From assembly GCA_963727285.1 (NCBI GenBank), contig CAVSFF010000012.1:186001-250000 (forward strand): 64,000 bases of DNA, read 5' to 3'. Both the position numbers and the translations under genes were made by a program. The first letter of the stretch is position 1; each line of letters starts with the position of its first letter. This DNA comes from CAITWD01 sp963727285. Its GTDB lineage: Bacteria; Actinomycetota; Thermoleophilia; Miltoncostaeales; Miltoncostaeaceae. Positions 13,585 through 23,470 of the stretch are shown piece after piece. The notes under the pieces are model-generated. The model was given only the letters and a program-made list of their open reading frames with translations, did no database searches and was not told where the DNA came from.

Positions 13585-15271
13585 ATGCGCAGACGGACCG
13601 TCATTCTCGCCGCCCTTGCCACGGCCGTCGTCGCCGGCACGGCGGTCGCCGCCGCGCCAGTTCGGGCGTGGCAGGACCCATTGGTGATCATGACGATCAA
13701 CAACACGACGCTGGGGCCAGGCGGCCTGACGACACGGGGTGACGCCCTCGCTGCGGGCACGACGTCAGTCGGCTCGCGTCTTCGGATCGTCGTCGCCAAC
13801 CGCCGTGGCTTCGCGGCGGGTTGGTCACACCAGACGATCAGCGGTCCGCTCAACGGATACAGCAACGTCGCGAGCGCCATGAACGCGTCCGACGCAGCGG
13901 TCGTGCTCTGGCGGACGCCGGCGCACAACGTCACCTCGGCCGTGCGGACATCCCGCACAGGACCGTGGCGGATCATGGGCGTTCCATCTGGCGCCGCAGC
14001 GCGGGACAACTCCGGATTCCTGGACGGATCGGTGGCAATGACGGCCAACGGTCAGGCGTCCGCCATCTGGTACGCCAGGGAGCAGACGGCAATCGACGGT
14101 CCGCAGCGCCTTCCGCTCAGGACCGGCCGCCGTCTGGCGGGCAATGCCTGCACTCACGCCAAGGGCTCCATCCGGATCGTCGGTCGGCGTCATTCACGTG
14201 GCGGGCAATGCCGCCGGCGACGCGGTGGCGGCGTGGAGCGTGGTTCCCCACGGCGGGACGACCAGCACCGTGTACGTCTCCACCCGCTCCGGACACCACG
14301 CGTGGACGGCGCCGCACGCGATGCCCGACACGGACGCCTCCGGCGGCGGGTGGATCGGCAATTTCAATCAGCCCCCATCGGTCAGTATCGCGCCCAATGG
14401 ACGCGTGGCGGTCGCGTGGACCTCCAACACCACGACCGATGTCACGGCGAGCAACGTGGTCGTGGCGACAGGCGACGCCCGCACCGGGACCCTCGGGCCT
14501 CGCCAGCAACTCCCCCTGCCGGGCGGGCTGCCAAGCATCGCAATCAACTCCCACGGCACGCTGGCGGCCGTCTGGAGCCAGGCACGCACCAGCGACCCCC
14601 TGGTGGCCGATCTGCACGCCGCGATCTCGCCCTCCGGGACCACGTGGACGGTTCCGCAGACCCTGCACAGGTTCAACGGTCAAGAGGACTTCGACTACGG
14701 CCATATCGTCCTCGGCGAGTCGGGTCGCGCTGTCGCAACCTCATCGTGGAACAACGGGACCGCCGACGACGAGGGCCTGCTGATGACCGCCAGCCTGAAT
14801 GGGGTCTGGACCGACGCATTTACCGGCCCCGTCACCGGGTGGCCGTCGGTGACACTCAACCCCAGCGGCGACGCGCTCGCCGTCGCGGCGGGCACGCACA
14901 GCGTCTTCGGTGTCAGCTTCGACGCGGTTCCGCGGCCGAAGCTCGCCGTCCATGCGACCCCGGTGTGGCTCGCCGGTCACCACCGGATTTCGTGGACGGT
15001 CCGCGTCACCGACGTCGGACCGGTTGCCGCGCGCAATGTGGCCCTGAGCGTGTCGTGGGTCGGGGGGAACTCCGCCCTTGTCTCAGCCGTCCCGTCGGGT
15101 CGTCCGACGACGCTCGGCCGCGCGTGGGCGCTCGGGACCCTCGCCCCCGGCCACTCCGCGTCGATACGGGTTGTCGTCCGGGTGAGCCACGGCTGGGACC
15201 GCTACATCTGGGGTCAGACCTCCGCCGCCGGTCTGGCCGCCCATACCTTCCAGGTCACCGCGCCGGCTTGA
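13585..15271 (+). CDS. Secreted protein of unknown function, paralogue A, frame break near 14097
   Basis: ATG 13585 opens a signal peptide (MRRRTVILAALATAVVAGTAVAA). The frame changes near 14097: one extra base, judged against the paralogue at 16069-17383, where VRSAFKSGPRAVWRA aligns with VRSAFRSGPAAVWRA here. About 560 residues after correction. The middle has repeating segments of the type SIAPNGRVAVAWTSN, AINSHGTLAAVWSQA and TLNPSGDALAVAAG, like a seven-bladed propeller or sialidase-type repeat. The last 110 residues (HRISWTVRVTDVGPVAARNV ... APGHSASIRVVVRVSHG) look like a CARDB/DUF11-like beta-sandwich. No catalytic motif seen. The 3' end overlaps the convergent HD gene by 17 bases. Confidence 0.65.
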
Positions 15272-15926
15272 CGACGCTCGCCCCGTGGACCGCCCTCGGG
15301 GCGCCCGGGCGCGATGCGCGCTCCAGCAGGATCAGTTCCCCCACCACGCGCTGCAGTTCGTCGGCGAGCGGGCCGGGCAGGCGTCGCGAGAAGAGGTCGG
15401 CCAAGGTCGCGTAGTACCAGATCTGGTCCGGACCCGATTTCGTCGAAAAGCGCTGCCAGATCGTGTTTCCGTGGATCCGCAGGTCGCCGAGCACCGCCCG
15501 TGCATTGTGCAGCTTGTCGCACGCCGAGACCAAGAGTGCATCCGCGCTCGCGGTCTCGAGGTCGTCGATGTATTGCTGCTTGCGCGGGTACCAGGGCGCC
15601 TTCGGCTCACCGGGCACGGCAATCGCATCGGAACACGTCATGACGATGTCCGCCACCCGGTCACCGAAGCGGTCCCGGATGCGCCGTTCCATCGCCCAGC
15701 CGTCGTCGCAGTCCTCCACGGTGTCGTGCAGCAGCGCGGCGATCGCGCAATCCTCGTCGCCCCCGAAATCGAGCACCAGGGCGCTGACGGCCATGAGGTG
15801 GGCGAGGTACGGGACTGCGGATCCCTTGCGCAGCTGGTGCGCATGCACTTCCGCCGCCAGGAGGAATGCGTCCGCGTATTCGGGCCCGAGGATCGGTGTA
15901 TCGGTGTGCGGCTCTCCCACGGTCAT
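15255..15926 (-). CDS. HD-domain hydrolase, Mesh1/SpoT-hydrolase-like
   Basis: 223 residues from ATG 15926. The HD phosphohydrolase pattern of (p)ppGpp hydrolases is present: His in VHAHQLRKGSAVPYLAHLM, the HD pair in AIAALLHDTVEDCDDG, and a later Asp in LLVSACDKLHNARAVLGDL. There is no synthetase, TGS or ACT domain, so it resembles the small alarmone hydrolases (Mesh1-like). It would hydrolyse (p)ppGpp or a related nucleotide in the cytoplasm; the substrate is inferred. It lies between two paralogous secreted proteins on the opposite strand, which says little about its role. Confidence 0.8.
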   Translation of the reverse strand: MTVGEPHTDTPILGPEYADAFLLAAEVHAHQLRKGSAVPYLAHLMAVSALVLDFGGDEDCAIAALLHDTVEDCDDGWAMERRIRDRFGDRVADIVMTCSDAIAVPGEPKAPWYPRKQQYIDDLETASADALLVSACDKLHNARAVLGDLRIHGNTIWQRFSTKSGPDQIWYYATLADLFSRRLPGPLADELQRVVGELILLERASRPGAPRAVHGASVVKPAR

Positions 15927-16068
15927 TCAGGCTAACACCGGACGGGCGGACACCGCCGACACCGGGGCCCGGGCTCAGGGTCCCCAGCCAGCGGATCAGG
16001 AGAACTCCGCAACCGATGTGCACCCGGCCCCGATGGCGCGACGGGAGGCCCGGGCGGACACTTGATCT

Positions 16069-17383
16069 ATGACCAGATACCGCTCCACCGCCATAATTGC
16101 GGCCGCCGCGACGTTCGCCAGCGTCGCCGTCGCCGTCGCCGCGACCACCCCGTCGTGGCGCACGGGGGTCCCGGTGACACCCACCGCGATCCTCACCACC
16201 GGAGCCATCTCCGCGAACGGCGACGCCTTGGCCGCCGGGGGCAGCTTGGGCGTCAACGGGACCCCGTACATCCAAGTCGCCGCGCGCACGGGCGCCACGG
16301 GCAAGTGGACGTCCACGATGCTCGCCAGGGTCTCGGACGTCCGTCCGTCCCTTGCCGTGGCGATCAACCAGACAGGGGCCGGTGTGGTGGCCTGGCGCAT
16401 GCTCGGGGGCCGTGTCTATGCCGCCTACCGCGCCACGCCCACCGGACGCTGGCAGACCTCGACGGTGCCATATGGGTGGCCCGCGAGCTCGACCGGCAGC
16501 TTCCAGTCACCGAGCGCCAGCGTCAGCGCCAACGGCGCCGTGACGCTCACCTGGATGGCCCGCGAGAACACCGGGTGGGCCGTCCGCAGCGCGTTCAAGT
16601 CCGGACCGCGGGCGGTGTGGCGCGCGGGGTCGGGGTTCGTGATCCCGTTTCCGCCGGGAATGCGCATCCTTGACCTTCGCGTCGTGGGCAACGCGGGGGG
16701 CGACGGGCTCGCCGTCTGGCGAATCTCCCCGACGACGACACCGTCGGGCACCGTCTACACCGCGACCCGCGCCGCACGGGGTGCCTGGCGCGCACGAGTC
16801 GCACTCACGGGGGCAAGCAGCTCGGCTCCTGCGATCGCCCTCTCGACCAACGGCCGCACGGTCGTCACCTGGAACACCTGGCACATCGTCAACGGCGTCT
16901 CCGTGTACGACGCGCGGCTCTCGAAGGGCCTCCGCGCGGACCGGAACCTGGACAACGCCGATCTGGTTGACCACGGGCACGGTCGCATCGATCGCGATCA
17001 ACGCCCACGGGGCGATGTCGGCACTCGTGACCGAGCCGCGGACCGGCATCCCGCTCAGCTACGTGGTCTCGGCGACCGTGAGTCCCAACGGGTCGACCTG
17101 GACCCCGCAAACCGTTCTCGCCCGCAGCGGGGTGACCCAGCCGCAGGTCACCATGAGCGACATGGGCCAGGGCGTCGCGGCGTTCGTCTCGCGCACGAGT
17201 ACGGGTGTCAGGAGCGTCCGTCTCGCCACGGCCGGCCTCACCGGTACGTGGACCGGAAGGACGCTCGTCGGCCAGGTGACCGTCGGGCTGTCCGCCGATC
17301 AGGCCCTCGACGCGCTCGCACTCACGAGCCCGCACCGCGGGACCCTCGCCAACACGTGGGATCCCCCGATCGGCGGCAAGTAG
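16069..17383 (+). CDS. Secreted protein of unknown function, paralogue B, frame break near 16927
   Basis: ATG 16069 opens a signal peptide (MTRYRSTAIIAAAATFASVAVAVAA in outline). One extra base in the GGG run near 16924-16930 shifts the frame between YDARLSKG and SARTGTWTTPIWLTTG. Corrected length is about 437 residues. It shares the repeats of paralogue A (SVSANGAVTLTWMAREN, ALSTNGRTVVTWNTWH, INAHGAMSALVTEPRTG) but lacks A's C-terminal beta-sandwich. The repeated N/SxNGxxxxxW pattern suggests a beta-propeller. Together with paralogue A it is a local duplication separated by the HD gene. Function unknown. Confidence 0.65.
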
Positions 17384-17390
17384 TCGCTCC

Positions 17391-17424
17391 AGCGGTCTCC
17401 CGGGCGCGCGCCGGGAAGACCGCT
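17391..17424. terminator. Bidirectional terminator-like hairpin
   Basis: AGCGGTCTCCCGG and CCGGGAAGACCGCT pair around a short GC loop with one bulged A. The hairpin sits in the 49-base gap between two convergent genes. There is no clear T-run. Confidence 0.5.
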
Positions 17425-17432
17425 GCGCAGCA

Positions 17433-18248
17433 CTAGCCGCCGGCGAACTCCCGGATGAGCCCGGCTGCCACGACCGGGACATCCAGCTGCGGGCAGTGCC
17501 CGACGTCGTCGAGCTCGATCCAGTCCGCGCCCGGGAACCACTCGCGATAGCGGGTGGCCGCGTGCGGCAACGGCAGCAACAGGTCCTCCGACCCCCACAC
17601 CATCCGTACCGGGCAGGTGACGCGCTCGGGGTCGAGCGGGTACCCGATCGCGAGCGCATGGGCGACCATCGGCCGGACCGCCGGGCATGCCGCGATCCCG
17701 AGCATCTGATGGGCGATCAGATCCGCGGGGATATGGTCGCTGTTGACCACGATCAGCTGCGTCGCCGAGCGCCGGCCGGCCGGCGTCGCTGTGATCTTTG
17801 CCGCGTTCGGCGCCGCCAGGCGCATCTGGTCCTGCAGACGGGCAAACGATTCGATCATCCCGGCGAACCCCGCAGCGCCGGGGAGCCATCCGCCCGCCGG
17901 CGCGAACGCCGTCACGGTGCGGGCCCGCCCGCGCTCGGCCAACTGCAGGGCCACGTAGCCCCCGAGCGAGTTGCCGACGATGTGGGCGGTCGCGAGCCCT
18001 GCGGCGTCCATCGCCGCGGCAACGGCGTCCGCCAGGACATCGGTCGTCACGGGGCCCACAAGCGGCGGACCGCCGGTGTGGCCGGCGAGGGTCAGCGCCA
18101 GTACGTCGTGCGTGCGCGCCAGCCCGGGAGCGACGAGGTCCCAGGTGCGCCAGGTATCGGTGAACCCGTGCAGCAACACCACCGGCTCGCCGTCGCCGTC
18201 GCGCCACGACGGCGTGAACGTGGAGAGTGGGATCTCGATCGCCCGCAT
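17433..18248 (-). CDS. Alpha/beta fold hydrolase
   Basis: 271 residues. Oxyanion motif LLHGFTDTWRTWD, nucleophile elbow VGNSLGGYVALQLAERG, acid region MVWGSEDLLLPLP and catalytic His in DDVGHCPQLDVP are all present and in order. No signal peptide. Closest in pattern to cytoplasmic esterases and haloalkane-dehalogenase/epoxide-hydrolase-like enzymes; the substrate cannot be called. It stands alone on the minus strand with a 46-base gap to the next minus-strand gene upstream. Confidence 0.82.
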   Translation of the reverse strand: MRAIEIPLSTFTPSWRDGDGEPVVLLHGFTDTWRTWDLVAPGLARTHDVLALTLAGHTGGPPLVGPVTTDVLADAVAAAMDAAGLATAHIVGNSLGGYVALQLAERGRARTVTAFAPAGGWLPGAAGFAGMIESFARLQDQMRLAAPNAAKITATPAGRRSATQLIVVNSDHIPADLIAHQMLGIAACPAVRPMVAHALAIGYPLDPERVTCPVRMVWGSEDLLLPLPHAATRYREWFPGADWIELDDVGHCPQLDVPVVAAGLIREFAGG

Positions 18249-18294
18249 GTCCGGGAGGGTACCCGGCGCCCCTGCGCGGGCGCCGGGTCCCGGA

Positions 18295-18930
18295 TCAGAC
18301 CCCGAGTCGGAAGGGCGGGTACTCGTCGGTCACGAGCGTGAACGCGTAGGCGGTCACCCGATTGCTCCAGCGCATCACGCCTTCGACATAGCGAAAGACT
18401 CCGGCGGGGTACGTCCCGGTGAACAGGATCGCGAACCACGCGTAGATGACGGCGAAGAACGCGCCGATCCCGAGAAAGAACAACACGACGTAGTGCGGGA
18501 TCGCCAGGAACCACTTGACCAGCGGCTTCCAGCGCACCAGGTCCCGCGCGACGTCGGGGTACGGGTACTCGAGTCGCACCGATTGGCGGTCGTCCGTCGA
18601 CGGGTAGGTGTCGTCCATCAGCAGGATGTAGACGCCGGTCCGGTTGATGAACCGCTGGAGCTCGAGGTTCCAGTCGAACCACCACCGCGGATACTTTCCG
18701 CGGAACACGATCATCAGCAGCGGCGCGAAGAACAGGACGCCGCCGGCACCGACGACCCCGGTGTAGGAGTGCCCGTTCCCGGACCACGTCGTCAGCTGCG
18801 CGCCGTCGACGGCACCCAGCACGATCAGGATGGGGATGGCCGCGAAGATGCGAAAGAACGTCGTCCCGCGGTTGAGCTGGCGCTCGGGATAGGTGACCGA
18901 GAACTGCACCGGATACTCGGTACTGGACAT
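18295..18930 (-). CDS. DUF4389-family membrane protein
   Basis: 211 residues. ATG 18930 has AAGGAG about nine bases upstream; the frame is open further upstream but unlike protein. Hydrophobic stretches at about residues 22-42, 58-76 and 140-170 (PHYVVLFFLGIGAFFAVIYA) and paired motifs YPRWWFDWNLELQRF and YPAGVFRYVEGVMRWSNRV are the internal duplication typical of DUF4389. The Y-P-x-x-x-F/W-x-x-x-x-x-x-x-R pattern recurs in both halves. Function unknown. Confidence 0.8.
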   Translation of the reverse strand: MSSTEYPVQFSVTYPERQLNRGTTFFRIFAAIPILIVLGAVDGAQLTTWSGNGHSYTGVVGAGGVLFFAPLLMIVFRGKYPRWWFDWNLELQRFINRTGVYILLMDDTYPSTDDRQSVRLEYPYPDVARDLVRWKPLVKWFLAIPHYVVLFFLGIGAFFAVIYAWFAILFTGTYPAGVFRYVEGVMRWSNRVTAYAFTLVTDEYPPFRLGV

Positions 18931-19189
18931 CAGAGAACTCCTTGGGGCGCGGGTGCGCCGGCATCGGGGATCGGACAGGGGGTACCGACGCTTTCGGGCC
19001 CCCGGCGGCTCCTCCTTCGCGAACGGCCCCGAATCGGGGGTGGCAGCGGCGTGACATCGGCCCGGCACCGGCCGGGATCTCGGGGCATGCCCTCTTACCA
19101 CGGCACCCGGAGGGGTCTACAACTAGAGACGAAGGCTGAGTCGCCGCAGCGACGACGCGGCCGCTTGTCCAGTGAGCAAGGAGAACGCC

Positions 19190-19948
19190 ATGGACCGACA
19201 CCGTCACTCCGGCAAGGTGGCGATCGTCACCGGCGCGGGCAACGGGATTGGCCGGGCAACCGCCCTGCGGCTCGCCCACGAGGGAGCCCGGGTCATCGGA
19301 TGCGACGTCAACGCTCCCGCCCTCGAGGAGACCCGGGCGATGTTCGCCGCCGACGGGCTGCACGCCTCGCTGGTGATCGCCGACATCACCCGCGAGACCG
19401 ACGTGGAGATGCTCGTCGCCGCCGCCGGCGGCCGGATCGACGTCCTTGCCAACGTCGCCGGCGTCATGGACCACTTCATCCCGCTCGGCGAGCTCGACGA
19501 TGCGACCTGGAACCACGTGCTCGACGTCAACCTGGTCGGGGTGATGCGGCTCACGCGGGCCGTGCTGCCGGTCATGGAGGCCGGCGGTGGCGGCGCGATC
19601 GTCAACGTGTCCTCAGAGGCGGCGATCGGCGCCGGCTGCGCCGGCGCCGCGTACACGACCTCCAAGCACGCGGTCATCGGACTGACGGAGCACGTCGCGT
19701 ACTTCTACGGCCCGAAGCTGATCCGCGCCAACGCCGTCCTGCCGGGCGCGGTCGAGACCGCGATCGGGGCCACGGCCACCCCGCGCTCGGAATGGGCGAT
19801 GGAGCGGGCGATGATGGCGATGGCGACGATGCCGCCCGCCGCGGAACCGGACCAGATCGCCACCGTGATCTCGTGGCTCGCCTCCGACGAGGCGTCCAAC
19901 GTCAACGGCGCCTGCGTCACCGCCGACGGCGGCTGGAGCGCCGCCTAG
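19190..19948 (+). CDS. SDR family NAD(P)-dependent oxidoreductase
   Basis: 252 residues. ATG 19190 is chosen because AAGGAG lies six bases upstream. It carries the classical short-chain dehydrogenase motifs: TGAGNGIGRATALRL (cofactor), DVN after beta-2 (Asp, so NAD preference is likely), NVAGVMDHF, the Ser in VNVSSEAAIG and YTTSKHAVIG (catalytic Tyr-x3-Lys). The C-terminus NVNGACVTADGGWSA is typical of 3-ketoacyl-ACP reductase-like SDRs. The physiological substrate is unknown. It stands alone, with a 260-base gap to the divergent DUF4389 gene. Confidence 0.88.
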   Translation: MDRHRHSGKVAIVTGAGNGIGRATALRLAHEGARVIGCDVNAPALEETRAMFAADGLHASLVIADITRETDVEMLVAAAGGRIDVLANVAGVMDHFIPLGELDDATWNHVLDVNLVGVMRLTRAVLPVMEAGGGGAIVNVSSEAAIGAGCAGAAYTTSKHAVIGLTEHVAYFYGPKLIRANAVLPGAVETAIGATATPRSEWAMERAMMAMATMPPAAEPDQIATVISWLASDEASNVNGACVTADGGWSAA

Positions 19949-19955
19949 TCCCGAC

Positions 19956-19982
19956 GGCCGCCCGGGATCAGTCCGGGCGGCC
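19956..19982. terminator. Hairpin between convergent SDR and ABC permease genes
   Basis: Perfect ten-base stem (GGCCGCCCGG / CCGGGCGGCC) with a seven-base loop. It overlaps the permease stop codon and can serve both convergent transcripts. No T-run. Confidence 0.55.
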
Positions 19983-20835
19983 GAAGTTGGCCACCGCCAA
20001 GGTCAGAAACACGACGGCGAAGCCGACCACGATCCCCAGCTCCGCCGCGAGCGACAGGGTGTGGCCGAAGATGGTCACGTCGGTCGGGAAGCGTGCCTTG
20101 GCGACGGCCGGCATGTCCTGGGCGGAGAAGACGACCTGACGCAGCGGGGCGATCGCGTAGGTCAGCGGATTGATCCGCGTCAGGAACGCGAGCCACGCAG
20201 GCAGGCCGGTCAGCGGGAACATCGCGCCCGACAGAAACAGCATCGGAAACAGCACCAACTGCATCACGACCTGAAAGCTTTCGATCTTCTCGATGCGGCT
20301 CGCGACAAAGACGCCGAACGCCGTCAGCGACACCGCCATCAAGAGCTCGATCAGGATGACCTGGACAATGACCACCGGCGTCAGGGTCACCCCGACCAAT
20401 GGCGCCAAGGCGAGCATGATCGTGCCCTGGACGGTGGCGATGCTGGCGCCACCGGCCGTCTTGCCGAGCACGATCGCCAGCCGGCTCACGGGCGCGACCA
20501 GCATCTCGCGCAGGAACCCGAACTCCCGGTCCCAGACGATCGACATCGCCGAGAAGATCGACGTGGTGACCACGCTCATCGCGACGATGCCCGGAAACAC
20601 GAACTTGGTGAAGTCGAAGCCCGCCGGTGCTGCCGACCAGCGGCGACAGCCCGTAGCCGAGCACGAACAGAAACAGGATCGGCTGGACGAACCCCGACAG
20701 GATCCGCGACCGCGTCCGCGTGAACCGGATCAGCTCGCGGCGCCACACCATTGCCGCGGTGCGCAGCTCGTTGGCGAGGCTGTCGCGGTCATCGACGAGT
20801 GGCGCCGCGGTCAGCGGCTGTTCGATCGTGGCCAT
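19968..20835 (-). CDS. ABC-2 type permease of a DrrAB-like exporter, frame break near 20620
   Basis: ATG 20835 with AGGAGG upstream. The frame changes near 20616-20624, between FLFVLGYGLSPLVGSTGG and FTKFVFPGIVAMSVVTTSI; removing one base of a GGG run gives a continuous protein of about 288 residues. The corrected sequence has the ABC-2 exporter pattern: cytoplasmic N-terminus, six hydrophobic segments, and DREFGFLREMLVAPVSR and LSGAMFPLTGLPAWL, conserved in daunorubicin-resistance DrrB proteins. It pairs with the ATPase gene eleven bases upstream to export a drug or lipid-like molecule. Substrate unknown. Confidence 0.85.
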
Positions 20836-20846
20836 CGCAGGCCTCC

Positions 20847-21848
20847 TTATCTGCGGCGCGCGAACGCGCGCGCCATCTGGCTCGGGCCACCACCGGTGCC
20901 TTCGCGGATCTCGCGCCCGGTGAAGTACAGGAACACGTCGTCGAGCGTCGGGCGATGCACGTGGACGCTGCGGACCGGCACGCCGACCAGCTCGATCAAT
21001 TGCGGCACGGCGGACTCCCCGTCGTCGACCGGCACGATGATCCCCGCCTCACCGCGCTGGACCACAACGCCCGCGGCCTCGAGGGCGGCGGCGGCATGGT
21101 CATCGTCGGCGGTCTGCAGCGAGACGGTCTCGGCGCCCACGACCGCCTTGAGCGCCGCCGGCGTATCGAGCGCGACGATCACGCCGCGATCGATGATCGC
21201 GATCCGGTCCGCGTACTCGGCTTCTTCCATGTAGTGGGTGGTCAGCATGACCGTGACGCCCTCCTCGTCGCGCAGACGCAGGACGTCCTCCCACATCAGG
21301 GCGCGGGTCTGCGGATCGAGGCCGACGGTCGGCTCGTCGAGGAACAGCACCGTCGGGGTGTGGAGCATGCCGCGGGCGATCTCCAGCCGGCGTGCCATGC
21401 CGCCGGAGAACGTCGAGACCAGATCGGCACGCCGCGCGCTGAGCCCGACGAGGTCGAGGACGCGTTCGATCCGTGGCTCCACCCGGGCGGCGGGCATGCG
21501 GTAGAGCACGGCGTGGAAGCGCAGATTCTCCTCGGCGGTCAGCTGCTGATCGAGGGTCTGTTCCTGAAAGACGAGACCGATCCGGCGGCGCACGGCCTTC
21601 GGCTGGGCCACGATGTCGCAGCCGTCGACGCGGGCCGTGCCGGAGCTGGGACGGGACAGCGTGCAGAGCATGCGGATCGTGGTCGACTTGCCGGCGCCGT
21701 TCGGGCCGAGCAGGGCGAAGACCTCGCCGCGGGCGACGTCGAAACTGACGTGGTCGACCGCGGCCACGTCGCCGAAGCGCTTGGACAGGTCACTGACCTG
21801 GATTGCCGGGACGGGCGCACCGTCCCCGATGACCTCGGCGGTGCCCAT
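20847..21848 (-). CDS. ABC transporter ATP-binding protein, DrrA-like
   Basis: 333 residues from ATG 21848, GGAGGG upstream. Walker A GPNGAGKSTT, Q-loop VFQEQTLDQQLT, signature STFSGGMARRLEIARG, Walker B LFLDEPTVGLDP and H-loop LTTHYMEEAEYAD are intact. The roughly 90-residue C-terminal extension (VHVHRPTLDDVFLYFTGREI) is the DrrA-type regulatory tail. It energises the permease encoded next. No regulator gene is adjacent. Confidence 0.92.
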   Translation of the reverse strand: MGTAEVIGDGAPVPAIQVSDLSKRFGDVAAVDHVSFDVARGEVFALLGPNGAGKSTTIRMLCTLSRPSSGTARVDGCDIVAQPKAVRRRIGLVFQEQTLDQQLTAEENLRFHAVLYRMPAARVEPRIERVLDLVGLSARRADLVSTFSGGMARRLEIARGMLHTPTVLFLDEPTVGLDPQTRALMWEDVLRLRDEEGVTVMLTTHYMEEAEYADRIAIIDRGVIVALDTPAALKAVVGAETVSLQTADDDHAAAALEAAGVVVQRGEAGIIVPVDDGESAVPQLIELVGVPVRSVHVHRPTLDDVFLYFTGREIREGTGGGPSQMARAFARRR

Positions 21849-21931
21849 CGATCCACCCTCCGGAAGATGCCACCATCCATCTACAAGCCTAGGTCACGTG
21901 CGCCCGCCCGGCCCGGGCCCAACGACCCGGA

Positions 21932-22339
21932 TCAGCTCCCTGTCGGCGGCGATTCGCCGCGTGTGCGCGCATCGTCGGCGGCGAAGGCGGCCCGGGCCGC
22001 GTCCACGGCGTTCATTGCGGCCGGGAACCCGCCGTAGAGGGCCATCTGCATGATGATCTCGACGATCTCCTGGCGGGTGACGCCCACCGCGAGCGCCCCC
22101 TCAATATGGGCGACCAGCTGGGGCCGGGCCGTGCCGAGCGCCGCCAGGGCGGCCACGGTGGCGATCTGCCGATCCCGGAGCGCGAGACCGGGGCGAACGT
22201 AGATCTCGCCGAAGCCGAACTCGATGATCGCGCGGGCCAGATCCGGTGCGATATCCGCCAGCGCCGCGACCAGCTGATCGCCGCCGCCGGTATGGATCTG
22301 GTTGAGTAGCTCGGATCCGCGCGCAAACCGGTCGTCCAT
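21932..22339 (-). CDS. Carboxymuconolactone decarboxylase-like (AhpD-fold) protein
   Basis: 135 residues from ATG 22339, with AGGAGG just upstream. The pattern LRDRQIATVAALAALG, HIEGALAVGVTRQEIVEIIM and GGFPAAMNAVDAARAAF is that of gamma-carboxymuconolactone decarboxylase (PcaC)-like proteins. The CxxC of AhpD peroxidases is absent. No other protocatechuate genes are nearby, so a catabolic role is not supported, and the family contains many proteins of unknown substrate. Confidence 0.8.
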   Translation of the reverse strand: MDDRFARGSELLNQIHTGGGDQLVAALADIAPDLARAIIEFGFGEIYVRPGLALRDRQIATVAALAALGTARPQLVAHIEGALAVGVTRQEIVEIIMQMALYGGFPAAMNAVDAARAAFAADDARTRGESPPTGS

Positions 22340-22408
22340 CACGCCTCCTGTGCGGTCGTGTCCCCCCTACCGACGTACTTTACGGGGCCCCCCCGGGGGG
22401 TGCAGCCG

Positions 22409-23322
22409 CTAGGCACCCGGCGGGTAGGCGACCGGAGGCAGCGGGTTGTACTTGTTGGCGCGGACCTGATCGACCAGCGCGGCGGCGCTGGTGCCTCCGA
22501 GTACCCGCAGACGCGCCAGACGGTACGGGTCGGCCTTGCTCGCCCAGCCGGGGATCACCGTGACCGACCCCAGGAATCCCGCCTGTTTGACGACCGCCAC
22601 GACGTGGGGGTCGTAGTGGCCGGAGGGGTAGCAGAACCAATTCACCGGCACCCCGTAGTTGCGCCGCATCCTCCGGCGCGCCTCCACGATTTCGTACTGC
22701 AGGCGGCTGGGGCTGAGCTTGACCAGATCCGGGTGCGTGAAGGTCTGCGAATCGAGTTCCCACCCCGCGGCGACCATGCCGCGCACCTGCTTGGGCGTCA
22801 GCCCTTCCGGAGCGTGCAGCGACAGCTGGAGGTTCATCACCGCGATCCAGTGCATCGCGCGGAGGATCGGCAGCGCCTTCGTGTACTGGGACCGGTAGCC
22901 GTTGTCGAACGTGACGATGATCGGATGGGGCGGCAGCTTGGCGCCGACGCGCCAGTAGGCCCACGCCTGGTCCATGCTGATCGCCTGGTAGCCGGCGCGG
23001 CGAAGCGCGTGCATCTGGTCGGCGAATTCGGCGGCGGGGACCCACAGACCGGGGAACGCGACCGTCGGTCCCGGGGTGTCGATCACGTGGTACATCAGGA
23101 TCGGGATACGGGCGCGTCCGGGCGCCACGGGGGGCGCGGGTGCGAAGACGGGCGCGGCCGGTGCCGTAACGACGGGTGCGGTACCGCCGGTATCGGTGGG
23201 CGCGCCAAGCGCGACGGCGGCCGACGCCAGCGCGATCGCGGCGAGCCCGCCACGGCTGCGGCGATGCTCCGCGGGCCGAACCGGCGCGGCGGCGTGCGAA
23301 GAGAAAGCGTCGGATCGGCCAT
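22409..23322 (-). CDS. Polysaccharide deacetylase-fold protein with altered metal site, probable N-terminal frame break
   Basis: The conserved domain occupies the last 260 residues. Upstream the same frame has no plausible start codon. ATG 23322 (MADPTLSLRTPPRRFGPRSI) in another frame supplies a signal peptide if one base is added near 23255, leading into LAAIALASAAVALGA. The fold blocks are clear (IPILMYHVIDTPG, YPSGHYDPHVVAVVKQAG). Motif 1 reads VTFDNGYRSQY (metal Asp replaced by Asn) and motif 2 reads DSQTFTHPDL (first metal His replaced by Gln). It may therefore be a non-catalytic or metal-independent homologue of the enzyme at 12.5-13.4 kb. Secreted or anchored. Glycan binding is possible but unproven. 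Confidence 0.75.
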
Positions 23323-23470
23323 CGGTTGCCGAGCTTAGCGTCCGAGCCCGGCACGAGGCGCGCGGGCACCCGAACGTGCGGCTCCGACGGGCCCGGTCCC
23401 CTACCCTGTGTGTGTCACGCCGGCTCGCCGGCGCCACCTGCCACCGGTCGTCATTCGAGCCGCCACACCC

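Noticed and set aside
21932..22339. Role in aromatic (protocatechuate) degradation
   Set aside because: No other pca genes are present and the family includes many proteins with other functions.
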